DNA from: Bifidobacterium sp. ESL0704
GTDB taxonomy: Bacteria > Actinomycetota > Actinomycetes > Actinomycetales > Bifidobacteriaceae
Direction: 5' to 3'
Length of the DNA: 64,000 nucleotides
Assembly (NCBI RefSeq): GCF_029392075.1
Contig: NZ_CP113929.1
Coordinates: forward strand, 62,001-126,000
This document shows, one piece after another, positions 1 to 7,198 of the stretch (position 1 is the first letter of the stretch; every line of letters begins with the position of its first letter). The notes under the pieces are model-generated. The model was not told the origin of the DNA and ran no database searches. It saw only the letters and a list, made by a program, of their open reading frames with translations. The translations under genes were made by a program, and so were the position numbers.

Positions 1-633
1 GGCATACCGCTCGTTGAAGCGGCGGGCGATGGTGCGCGTGATCTCGACGTGCGGCAGGTTGTCTTTGCCGATCGGCACGACGTTGGCCTTGCAGAAGAGG
101 ATGTCGCAGGCCTGATGGACCGGATAGGTCAGCAGCAGGCCGGTCAGCGCGTGGCCGCTCGCTTCGGCTTCGGACTTGACGGTCGGATTACGCAGCAGCT
201 CGGCTTCGGTGACCAGCGAAAGGAACGGCAGCATCAGCTGGTTTTCGCTCGGTACCGCGGAATGCGCGAAGATCATGGTCTTGTTCGGGTCGATGCCGGC
301 GGCCAGATAGTCAAGCACCATGTTCAGCGTGTTCTCCTGAATATGCTCGGTGGTGTCGCGGTCGGTGATGACCTGATAGTCGGCGATGAGCACGTTGGTG
401 TGCACGCCCTTGTTCTGCATCGCGACACGCTCGCGGATCGATCCGAAATAGTGACCGAGGTGCAGACGGCCGGTCGGTCGGTCGCCGGTGAGCATGGTGA
501 ACTTGCCTGGATCCTTCTCGAGCTTGGCCAAAACCGCGTCAGAACGCTTTTTCGCCTCGACAAAGCTTGCACTTATCTCATTGCCCGCCGCAGTGATCTG
601 TTCTTTTTTCGCGTCGTTTTGTGTGTCCGCCAT
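1..633 (-). CDS. trpS: Tryptophanyl-tRNA synthetase, N-terminal part (cut by window edge)
   Basis: Class I aminoacyl-tRNA synthetase that charges tRNA-Trp in the cytoplasm. The 211 visible codons read MADTQNDAKKEQ at the start and contain the class I nucleotide-binding signature in TGDRPTGRLHLGHYFGS (the HIGH-type motif is HLGH). Further family stretches follow, such as VLIADYQVITDR, FLSLVTEAELLRNPT and YPVHQACDILFCKANVVPIGKDNLPH. The KMSKS loop and anticodon-binding domain lie beyond base 1. An N-terminal extension of about 45 residues precedes the catalytic fold. The ATG at 633 is the first in-frame Met and is divergent from the DUF3073 gene. The identification follows from the motifs; only the C-terminus is missing. 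Confidence 0.95.
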   Translation of the reverse strand, partial: MADTQNDAKKEQITAAGNEISASFVEAKKRSDAVLAKLEKDPGKFTMLTGDRPTGRLHLGHYFGSIRERVAMQNKGVHTNVLIADYQVITDRDTTEHIQENTLNMVLDYLAAGIDPNKTMIFAHSAVPSENQLMLPFLSLVTEAELLRNPTVKSEAEASGHALTGLLLTYPVHQACDILFCKANVVPIGKDNLPHVEITRTIARRFNERYA

Positions 634-774
634 GACCTGCCCTTAATGTCTGGAAACCTTGAAAATCTTGTTTTTATGGTAAAAGTCTGAGCCGACAATG
701 AAACGTAACAGATTGGGTGGTATCCTACTATATTGATGGATTAAATTGCGACTAAAAATTATTCAGGGGGTCAA

Positions 775-1191
775 ATGGGCCGCGGACGTCAAAAGGCTAA
801 ACAAAAGAAAATGGCCCGTAAGCTTAAGTATTTGACAACCGATACCGATTATGACGAGCTGGCAAAGGAGCTTGGCGCGCAGGAACCGGGTAGCGGGTCG
901 GCAGATCCGTTCGATGAAGTCGAGAAGGAATATTCAAAGACTCACGGCAAGCGACATGAAGATACGGCCGAGCAAGACGTAGACCGGCATGAGGATTCGC
1001 CGATTGACGACGATGATTTGGACGATTACGCCAAGTGGGCCGCCGAGGCCGCAGCAAAGGCGGCAAGCGGTGACAATGCGAAATCTGCTTCCAGCGCCAA
1101 GAAAGCGCCGATGCCGAAGCCGCACAAGCCGATTCACATGCCTATTCCCAGCGCTTTGCGTAAGCCGAAGCCCAAGGCCAGCGAGGCCTGA
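775..1191 (+). CDS. DUF3073 family protein
   Basis: A 138-residue, highly charged cytoplasmic protein. The N-terminus MGRGRQKAKQKKMARKLKYL followed by TDTDYDELAKELG is the hallmark of the actinobacterial DUF3073 family, whose function is unknown. The middle is acidic (EDTAEQDVDRHEDSPIDDDDLDDYAKWAAEAAA), and the tail is Ala/Lys/Pro-rich (residues about 90-138), probably disordered. A purine-rich ribosome binding site (CAGGGGGTCAA) precedes the ATG. The gene is divergent from trpS and is followed by a hairpin at 1222. The basic N-terminus suggests nucleic-acid contact, which is inference only. Confidence 0.9.
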   Translation: MGRGRQKAKQKKMARKLKYLTTDTDYDELAKELGAQEPGSGSADPFDEVEKEYSKTHGKRHEDTAEQDVDRHEDSPIDDDDLDDYAKWAAEAAAKAASGDNAKSASSAKKAPMPKPHKPIHMPIPSALRKPKPKASEA

Positions 1192-1221
1192 GCGGATTTT
1201 CGTGTTTCCGTATTTCTTACC

Positions 1222-1260
1222 ATTACCGTTGGCGTTGAAGCGTCGACGGTAATTTGATTT
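1222..1260 (+). terminator. Probable terminator of the DUF3073 gene
   Basis: ATTACCGT (1222-1229) pairs with ACGGTAAT (1246-1253), with further short pairing inside, and is followed by TTGATTT. It lies 30 bp past the DUF3073 stop codon. The T-tract is weak. Confidence 0.5.
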
Positions 1261-1347
1261 CTGGAGATTATGCAGAGCCAGCTACGCAACGTTTGTTGGA
1301 ATTAACCTGTTGGAATTAACGAAACGCTACGATCATTCATATCGTTC

Positions 1348-1510
1348 CGGGGATACCGGCCAGAATGTGTGTCCAAAATCAGCTCTGAGCCATTGAGGGA
1401 GTAAGCAAAGAGAAGATCCAAATTTTCCCATGCCGATCTTAAACAGCTTCTAAGCTATATGGCAGAACACTTCGATGCCTATTTGGACACACATTCTGGC
1501 CGGGATCCCG
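1348..1510. repeat. 29-bp inverted repeat around a 105-bp core (possible MITE or element remnant)
   Basis: The sequence CCGGCCAGAATGTGTGTCCA and its flanks (1348-1376) recur as a near-perfect inverse complement at 1482-1510, with one or two differences in 29 bases. The 105-bp core has a reading frame open from 1405 that ends in MAEHFDAYLDTHSGRDPDFRV and a stop at 1524. I do not recognise it. Long terminal inverted repeats around a short core would fit a miniature element or a decayed insertion sequence. No target-site duplication was confirmed. The rest of the 1192-1597 gap holds only the terminator and unremarkable sequence. Confidence 0.5.
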
Positions 1511-1597
1511 ATTTCCGTGTCTAATCGCTATGAACCATATACATTGTGGCGGCAATGTTGTCGTATTTCAGCCGATGCCGGTAATTTAAGTAGTCGT

Positions 1598-2104
1598 TCA
1601 GTCCAGTGGTAGAAGTGCGCTCAAATTATCGCGCTCGCCCACCGCGCTGATGCGGCCGGCGTTCTTTTCTTCATCCCACTTCGTCAGCCCGCAAGTCAAG
1701 CGCAGCCACACGTCCGGGTCGAGCTCGATGACGTCTGGCGGGGTGAGATTGTGCGGGTCCGACTTCGGCCCGTCGAGAATCTTCACTGCTCCCCACGGCG
1801 CCACACGCACTTCGACGCCGGGGCCAGGAGCCTTGTTTTCTAGCAGATACAGGGAATAGCGCACGGCCATCGCCCAAGTATTGCGCGGCAGGCCGTCCGG
1901 CGAAAACGCAAGCCGTGCCTCAAGCGGTTCTCTGCGATGTGCGTCTGCCACTTTGCGCCACGCGTCCAGCGCCGCCATGCCCTTCGAAATGTCCTGTTCC
2001 CGTATCGCTGCCATAGCTTCATTGTATATGGCCGTGGTCTGCTGTCGGACTTCTGTGTCAGGCTGTCTTGTTGCTCTGCGTTTCGAAGATGCGTCGAAAA
2101 GCAT
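1598..2104 (-). CDS. Sterol-carrier-like (SCP-type) actinobacterial protein
   Basis: A protein of about 168 residues. The conserved block WAMAVRYSLYLLENKAPG, then VEVRVAPWGAVKILDGP, PHNLTPPDVIELDPDVWLRL, and the C-terminal ISAVGERDNLSALLPL match the actinobacterial sterol-carrier-family protein (bacterial SCP-like fold, PF17844-type as I recall). The family is small, soluble and of unknown ligand. I chose the ATG at 2104 (MLFDASSKRRATRQPDTEV) because GGGG lies about 7 nt upstream. The reading frame is open to 2200, but that earlier ATG has no ribosome binding site and would add 32 basic residues. The gene follows a terminator-separated small membrane protein gene on the same strand. Confidence 0.8.
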   Translation of the reverse strand: MLFDASSKRRATRQPDTEVRQQTTAIYNEAMAAIREQDISKGMAALDAWRKVADAHRREPLEARLAFSPDGLPRNTWAMAVRYSLYLLENKAPGPGVEVRVAPWGAVKILDGPKSDPHNLTPPDVIELDPDVWLRLTCGLTKWDEEKNAGRISAVGERDNLSALLPLD

Positions 2105-2227
2105 GTTTTTGACCCCGATTTCGTGCTTTTCAACGTACCTTTTCTGTCCAATGCGTTCGAAAGCATGTTTCGGGGCTTGTTTTCCTGCTTTTCGACGCAT
2201 CCATCGTTTCGTCGCGTCAAAGGCACG

Positions 2228-2266
2228 AAAAAAGGGAGCCGACCGAAATCGACTCCCCTTTTTATT
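2228..2266. terminator. Bidirectional terminator after the small membrane protein gene
   Basis: AAAAAAGGGAGCCGA (2228-2242) faces TCGACTCCCCTTTTT with a short loop. This gives a GC stem with A- and T-tracts on both sides. It lies just past the stop of the 2275-2490 minus-strand gene and upstream of the SCP-like gene. Confidence 0.75.
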
Positions 2267-2274
2267 GAATAAGA

Positions 2275-2490
2275 TCAGGCGGTAGCGGTTTCCGGGCCCT
2301 GCTCGGGCTTCGGATCGGCTTCCTTATCAAGACCCAAATCGACTGGTGAAGAGCTGTTTTCCCACGGCTCTTCCCACGGATCATAGTCGGGGTTCTGCTG
2401 CTTGTACATGTACAGACCGACGACTGCAGCGAGCAGACCGCCGAAGAGCAGTGCAAAGAACTTCCAACCGTTAGAAGACTTGTTCTCCAT
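2275..2490 (-). CDS. Small single-pass membrane protein of unknown function
   Basis: A 71-residue protein beginning MENKSSNGWKFFALLFGG. One membrane helix spans about residues 9-31 (WKFFALLFGGLLAAVVGLYMY). An acidic, Pro-rich cytoplasmic or extracellular tail follows (DYDPWEEPWENSSSPVDLGLD...KPEQGPETATA). I chose the ATG at 2490, not the upstream ATG at 2505, because the AAAGGAG inside that extension is the ribosome binding site for MENK. A terminator follows. I cannot assign it to a named family. Confidence 0.75.
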   Translation of the reverse strand: MENKSSNGWKFFALLFGGLLAAVVGLYMYKQQNPDYDPWEEPWENSSSPVDLGLDKEADPKPEQGPETATA

Positions 2491-2720
2491 GACGGCTCCT
2501 TTCATAAGTGTCGACCTGTGCGTCCAAGCCGACGTTGCTTCTATCCTAGCCGATGTTCTGTGACAATTGGGTGGAAAAGTGAAAAATCAGAATTCTCGCA
2601 TCCCTAAACAGCGGTATTCAAAATATGATTGGCTGCTTGGTGAGGTTTTGTTGGTCAATGTCCCTATCGGGGTGTGCGGGAAGATGGGTTGTTGGGAATG
2701 GTCATCGATAAAATGGAGTA

Positions 2721-3473
2721 ATGACCAATCAGAGCGGCGACATTCAACGGTGGTTTCGAAGGCTGAGGTACGAGTGGCGATCCAATGGGCCGGTGGTCAC
2801 GTGGGCGATTGTGGTTGCATGCGTAGCGGTATGGCTTGTGGAAGTGCTGTTCAAGTATGCCTTCCCGCAACAGTTCAATACCCTGATTTTTAATGGCTCG
2901 TTCGCTTCAGGTTTGGCGGTTGTGAAGCCGTGGACGTGGTTCACGTCGATGTTTATGCATTCCCCAAATGTATTGCATGTCTTGGGCAACATGCTGACGC
3001 TGATTATCATCGGGCCGTACTTGGAAAAGCTGCTTGGGCACTGGTGCTTCCTCGCGGTTTATCTGATTTGTGGGCTCGGCGCTTCAGATGGCCTGATGGT
3101 CTACAGCTATATCACTCACGATTGGGGCACGTCCGCATACGGCGCTTCCGGCGCGTTGTTCGGGCTTTTCGGCGTGGTGCTGCTTGTTTTCCAGCGTACG
3201 CACGCGGATATTCGTGGGATGGTGATTTGGATCGTCCTCGACTTGGCGATGCCATTGTTCATTCCGAACGTGGCGTGGCAGGCGCATATCGGCGGATTTG
3301 TGATCGGCTTGGTGCTGGGTTGGTTGCTGTTGGATGGGATTCCCGCACTGCGTCGCCGCCCGTTGTGGGTACGGATGTTGGTTTACGGTGCAGTTCTCGT
3401 CGTGCTGCTGGTCGTGCTGGCGGTGGTACTGACGCCGTCGTGGCTGATTCGGCTCGGACAACAGATACCGTAG
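2721..3473 (+). CDS. Rhomboid family intramembrane serine protease
   Basis: A 250-residue polytopic membrane protein with about six to seven hydrophobic segments. Rhomboids cleave transmembrane substrates within the membrane using a Ser-His dyad. The serine motif GASGALFG is present (Ser143), as is the histidine in WQAHIGGFVIG (His189). The loop motif WTWFTSMFMHSPNVLHVLGNM matches the W-R/F-TSxFxHxxxxHLxxNM signature after TM1, including the HxxN histidine and asparagine. The N-terminal 25 residues are cytoplasmic and basic. It is transcribed alone and converges on the Ddl gene, with a repeat array in between. Substrate unknown. Confidence 0.92.
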   Translation: MTNQSGDIQRWFRRLRYEWRSNGPVVTWAIVVACVAVWLVEVLFKYAFPQQFNTLIFNGSFASGLAVVKPWTWFTSMFMHSPNVLHVLGNMLTLIIIGPYLEKLLGHWCFLAVYLICGLGASDGLMVYSYITHDWGTSAYGASGALFGLFGVVLLVFQRTHADIRGMVIWIVLDLAMPLFIPNVAWQAHIGGFVIGLVLGWLLLDGIPALRRRPLWVRMLVYGAVLVVLLVVLAVVLTPSWLIRLGQQIP

Positions 3474-3549
3474 AATTTGCTGGAATGCCGTTGGCAACCG
3501 TCTGTCGGGCGGCCTCAAATACGGAAGAATCCATCCTGAACCGAATAGA

Positions 3550-3973
3550 GTGCATTTTTCTGACGGTGGTGTCGGGAAGGTGCGTTTTGGGTTCGGTGGG
3601 GTGCGCTTTTTGGACGGTGGCGTTGGGAAAGTGCGTTCTGGGTCCGGTGGGGTGCGTTTTTTTGACGGTGGTGTCGGGAAGGTGCATTTTGAGTCCAGTG
3701 GGGTGCGTTTTTCTGACGGTGGTGTCGGGAAAGTGCGTTGGAGCGGGGATTAGGTGCGCTTTTCTGACGTTGGAGTGGGATAAGTGCGTTTTGGGTTCGG
3801 TAGGGTGCGTTTTTTGACGGTAGCGTCGGGAAAGTGCATTTGAGCGGGGATTAGGTGCACTTTTCTGACGTTGGAGTGGGATAAGTGCGTTCTGGGTCCG
3901 GTGGGGTGCGTTTTTCTGACGGTGGTGTCGGGAAAGTGCATTGGAGCGGGGATTAGGTGCGCTTTTCGGACGC
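3550..3973 (+). repeat. 51-bp direct-repeat array A (about 8.3 units)
   Basis: Eight consecutive units, seven of exactly 51 bp and one of 50 bp, plus a partial unit. Each reads GTGCGTTTTTCTGACGGTGG, then TGTCGGGAAA, then a second GTGC box at position 31, then a 17-bp variable part that alternates between a GGGTCCGGTGGG type and a GAGCGGGGATTAG type. The array lies between the convergent rhomboid and Ddl genes. Open frames on both strands are a by-product of the 51-bp (17-codon) period. It belongs to the same family as the arrays at 28423, 30559 and 36757. Confidence 0.95.
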
Positions 3974-3980
3974 AATATAT

Positions 3981-4018
3981 AAAAATGTGCAACCAACAGG
4001 TAGTTCGGTTGCACATTT
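3981..4018 (-). terminator. Rho-independent terminator of the Ddl gene
   Basis: A perfect 12-bp stem (AAATGTGCAACC, 3983-3994, with GGTTGCACATTT, 4007-4018) has a 12-nt loop. On the minus strand it is followed by TTTTTATATATT. It lies about 50 bp past the stop at 4067. Confidence 0.8.
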
Positions 4019-4066
4019 CGGAGATCTGAACGCTGGCAGTAGACGGGCCGGTTGCTCGCCTATCCC

Positions 4067-5149
4067 CTATTTATCGGCGCGATGCTGGCGTAGGACGGAC
4101 TCCACCAGCTGCGAGTAGAGATCGGACAGACTGTAACCGGCGGCGATGGCGGCTTGCGGTAGCTGCGAGGTCGCGGTCATGCCGGGAGCCACGTTCGATT
4201 CGAGGAACTGCGGGATGCCGGACTCGTCGACGATGAAGTCGGTGCGGGAGATGTCGCGTAGACTCAGAGTGTTGTGCGCGGTGAGTGCCGCTTCCTGCGC
4301 CGCCTTGAGCACGGCTTCGGGCAAGCGCGCGGGAACGTAGAAATCGGTCGGGCCGGGGGTCACGCGGGCTTCGTAATCGTAATCGCCGTCAGGCGTGGCC
4401 ACTTCGAGCGGCGGCAGAACGAGCGGTTCCCCGTCGATTTCCAGCACGGAAACGGAAATCTCGGTACCGGTGACGGCTTGCTCCACCAGCGCAACGTCGC
4501 CATATGCGAAGCTGTTGACCATGGCTTGCGGCAGCTCGGAGGCCTTGTCGACGCGGGTGCAGCCCATCGCCGATCCGCCTTGGGTCGGCTTGACGAACAG
4601 CGGCAGCTTAAGCGAGGAGACCAGCAGGTCCACCACCTTCTTCGCACCCAGCTCGCGGAACGTCGATTCGGGCAGCGCTACCGAAACGGGCGTGGAAAGT
4701 CCGCCGAGTTTGCGCACCACGTTCTTGGCGATGGGCTTGCTCCAGGCGGTGCGCGACGCCTTGGCACGCGAACCGATATACGGCAGGCCCTCCAACTCGA
4801 GGATGTCGCGGATCGAGCCGTCCTCGCCATTGGCGCCGTGCAGCAGCGGCCAGACGATGTCGGGGCGGGTCTTGGGGTCGCTCAGATACGGCAGCAGTTC
4901 GCTGTCCATATCGTGCGTGGTGACATTCCAGCCAGCCTTTTCGAGGTAGCCGGAGACGCGGTGGCCGCTGGCAAGCGAGACGTCGCGCTCGTGGCTCATG
5001 CCGCCGCAGATGACGAGCACCTTGGTCGCCGCTCGGTCGATCGACTCGTGTTGGGTTGCGGAATGCTTGCCGTGTCGTGCTTGAAGGGTTGACGAGTCGA
5101 CGACTTTGCCGGGGTTTGCGGTGCTACTGGCTTTGGTGTGACGTGCCAT
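4067..5149 (-). CDS. ddl: D-alanine--D-alanine ligase family protein (ATP-grasp)
   Basis: A 360-residue cytoplasmic ATP-grasp enzyme expected to join two D-Ala for peptidoglycan stem-peptide synthesis. After a 40-residue low-complexity leader it has VLVICGGMSHERDVSLASG (the N-terminal substrate loop, cf. GGxSxEHxVS), WPLLHGANGEDGSIRDILELEG (cf. HGxxGEDGxxQG), LPLFVKPTQGGSAMGCTRV (ATP-grasp lysine and Gly-rich loop), VEQAVTGTEISVSVLE and FLESNVAPGMTATSQ (cf. the metal-binding E-x-N-x-x-PGMT). SHERD replaces the more usual SxEHxVS, so the specificity (D-Ala versus another ligand) is not certain. The ATG at 5149 is preceded by GAAAGG. It is a monocistron with its own terminator. Confidence 0.85.
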   Translation of the reverse strand: MARHTKASSTANPGKVVDSSTLQARHGKHSATQHESIDRAATKVLVICGGMSHERDVSLASGHRVSGYLEKAGWNVTTHDMDSELLPYLSDPKTRPDIVWPLLHGANGEDGSIRDILELEGLPYIGSRAKASRTAWSKPIAKNVVRKLGGLSTPVSVALPESTFRELGAKKVVDLLVSSLKLPLFVKPTQGGSAMGCTRVDKASELPQAMVNSFAYGDVALVEQAVTGTEISVSVLEIDGEPLVLPPLEVATPDGDYDYEARVTPGPTDFYVPARLPEAVLKAAQEAALTAHNTLSLRDISRTDFIVDESGIPQFLESNVAPGMTATSQLPQAAIAAGYSLSDLYSQLVESVLRQHRADK

Positions 5150-5508
5150 AATATCGCCTTTCGATGATTGATATCAGTTGAATGATATGGACTGATGATT
5201 GTTGCTATTGCGGAATCGTAACCGCTGTTGCCAATGTTGTCTGTCAGTTACCGGATAACAGGTAGAAGCGCGGGCGGTGTCTCGTTGCCTGTTGCCATTG
5301 CGGACTGTGTCTCGCAACGGTGGGAATAGCGGTAGAGGCAAGCCGGTGGCTGCTTTGTCGGTGGTTGTGGCGCTGGCGATTTGATATCCATGATTCACCT
5401 TTTGCTGATTCCTGTTGGAGGTAACGGTAACGGAGCTTGCTGCAACGGTGATGGTTTGCAGCAAAATAATATCGATTGATTTGCCGCTTCCAGCCGTCAT
5501 CATTGTGC
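5150..5508. other. Intergenic stretch between Ddl and aminotransferase genes
   Basis: No gene is supported here. The open frame running through it on the minus strand is a shifted continuation of the aminotransferase region. The sequence contains loosely repeated short blocks (GTTGCCATTGCGG, TATTGCGGAATCG, GCAACGGTGGGAATAGCGG types) and presumably the aminotransferase 3' UTR and the Ddl promoter. No clear terminator hairpin was found. Confidence 0.4.
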
Positions 5509-6903
5509 TCAGGCTTTCTTGCCGGCGGTGCCGGAGGTGCTGGAGGTGCTGGAGGTGCTGGCGGTGCTGGCGGTGCCGCTGGCAGGCGTACTCGAGGTGT
5601 GCGAAGCGTGCGTGTCCGCATCGGCCGCAGCGGTGCCGAAGAGTTCGGCGGTCTTGAGCTCGCCGTCCATCACACTTGCAAGCCGCTTGATACCCAGCGT
5701 GATCTTGTCCGGCGTCGGATAGCAGAACGAAAGGCGCATGTGGTGCGTGCCGCTGCCGTCGAGATAGAAGCCGGTGCCGGCCACGTAGGCGACTTTCGCG
5801 GTGATGGCGCGAGGCAGCATTGCCTTGGAATTCAAGCCCTCGGGGATTTTCAGCCAGATATAGAAGCCGCCCTGGGGTTTGTTCCAGGAACAGTACGGCA
5901 GATACTTCTTGAGCGCCGCGTCCATGGTGTCGCATCGCTCCTTGTACATCCCGCGGTACTGGCTGATCTGCTTCTTCCAGTCGAAGTTGTCGAGATAGGT
6001 GGTGATGGTCAGCTGGCTCATGTTCGGCGGACAGAGAATCGACGCCTCGTTGGCCAGAACGAGCTTCTTGCGGATTCCCGGAGGCGCCACGATCCACGCG
6101 ATGCGCATGCCCGGCCCGATGATCTTGGAGAAGCTGGAAAGGTAGACGACGTTCTCGGCGTCCATCGAACGCAGCGCGGGGTAGGTCTGGCCATTGAAAC
6201 CGAGCAGGCCGTAAGGGTTGTCTTCCACGATGAGCACATGGTATTTGCGCGCGATCTCGATGATGCGCGGTCGGCGTTCGACGCTCATCGTCACGCCGGC
6301 GGGGTTGTGGAAATTGGGCACGGTGTAAAGGAATTTGACCTTTTTGCCGGCCTTGCGCAGGGCCTCGATGGTCTCCTCGAACGATTCGGGGATAAGGCCG
6401 TCTGCATCGGTCATCGCGTTGACCACTTCGACTTGGAAGGAGGCGAAAACACCCAGCGCGCCCACGTAATTCGGGGCTTCGGCGATCACCACGTCGCCCG
6501 GGTCGCACATGATGCGGGTAATCAGGTCGATGGCGTTCTGCGAACCGTTGGAGATGACCACGTCATCGGGCTGCACGTCCTTGATGCCTTCGAGCGCCAT
6601 GATCTGCAGCACGTCCTCGCGCAGATGCGGATCGCCCTGCGCCGAGCCATACTGCCAGGCCACGTCGCCCTTGTCGACGAGCATCTTGGCGATGAGCTGC
6701 GAAAGCTCCTTGAACGGCAGGTAGTCGAGATAGGGCATGCCTCCGGCCAGCGAGACCACGTCCGGACGCGAGGCGGTGGCGAACAGGGCCCGGATCTCGG
6801 AGGCGCGCATATTGTCGGCGCGGGCTGCGTAGGAATGTATCCAGGGATCACTTTTGATGACCTTCGAGCCGCCCTGTTGCGTGCCTTTGTTGACAGTTGG
6901 CAT
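5509..6903 (-). CDS. PLP-dependent class I/II aminotransferase with Ser/Thr-rich tail
   Basis: A 464-residue cytoplasmic fold-type I transaminase, closest in pattern to 2-aminoadipate/MocR-type aminotransferases but without a GntR domain. Signatures: VSLAGGMPY near residue 50; the substrate-side YGSAQGDPHLREDV; the PLP ring-stacking segment ISNGSQNAIDLI; TVPNFHNPAGVTM (the NPxG asparagine); VEDNPYGLLGF (the aspartate to the PLP pyridine nitrogen); the Schiff-base lysine in LSSFSKIIGPGMRIAW; and the C-terminal arginine in HHMRLSFCYPTPDKI. The last 35 or so residues are a Thr/Ser/Ala/Gly repeat tail built from 9-bp DNA repeats, which is unusual for a soluble transaminase. The start is supported by AGAAGG 6 nt upstream. 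The amino acid substrate cannot be told. Confidence 0.9.
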   Translation of the reverse strand: MPTVNKGTQQGGSKVIKSDPWIHSYAARADNMRASEIRALFATASRPDVVSLAGGMPYLDYLPFKELSQLIAKMLVDKGDVAWQYGSAQGDPHLREDVLQIMALEGIKDVQPDDVVISNGSQNAIDLITRIMCDPGDVVIAEAPNYVGALGVFASFQVEVVNAMTDADGLIPESFEETIEALRKAGKKVKFLYTVPNFHNPAGVTMSVERRPRIIEIARKYHVLIVEDNPYGLLGFNGQTYPALRSMDAENVVYLSSFSKIIGPGMRIAWIVAPPGIRKKLVLANEASILCPPNMSQLTITTYLDNFDWKKQISQYRGMYKERCDTMDAALKKYLPYCSWNKPQGGFYIWLKIPEGLNSKAMLPRAITAKVAYVAGTGFYLDGSGTHHMRLSFCYPTPDKITLGIKRLASVMDGELKTAELFGTAAADADTHASHTSSTPASGTASTASTSSTSSTSGTAGKKA

Positions 6904-7198
6904 TGCCGAACCTTCTTATGCTTCGATATTCGATTACGTTGCCGGCCCGTCTACGGCGAACCGTAGGAAAACTCTAGTGCATGGGCCGTGTCTGTGCCAC
7001 AGCCGCCCGTAAATCGCCACTGCTTCGTCACGGTTGGAGCGGCAAATGGTGCCGGCAGGCGTGCGGACGCTTCAGCGACACTCTGGAGAGATGACGACAG
7101 TGTCGGCGGGCACTCCCGCGTGTGCCCAATCACGGTGGCTTATCGTCGGGGCCGCGGTGCATCCTCCATCGCCCCGTTCTTGATTTGGCGGCTACGCC

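Noticed and set aside
5174..6508. 444-residue minus-strand frame
   Set aside because: It is the Arg-rich shifted frame of the aminotransferase gene; the real protein frame carries all PLP signatures.
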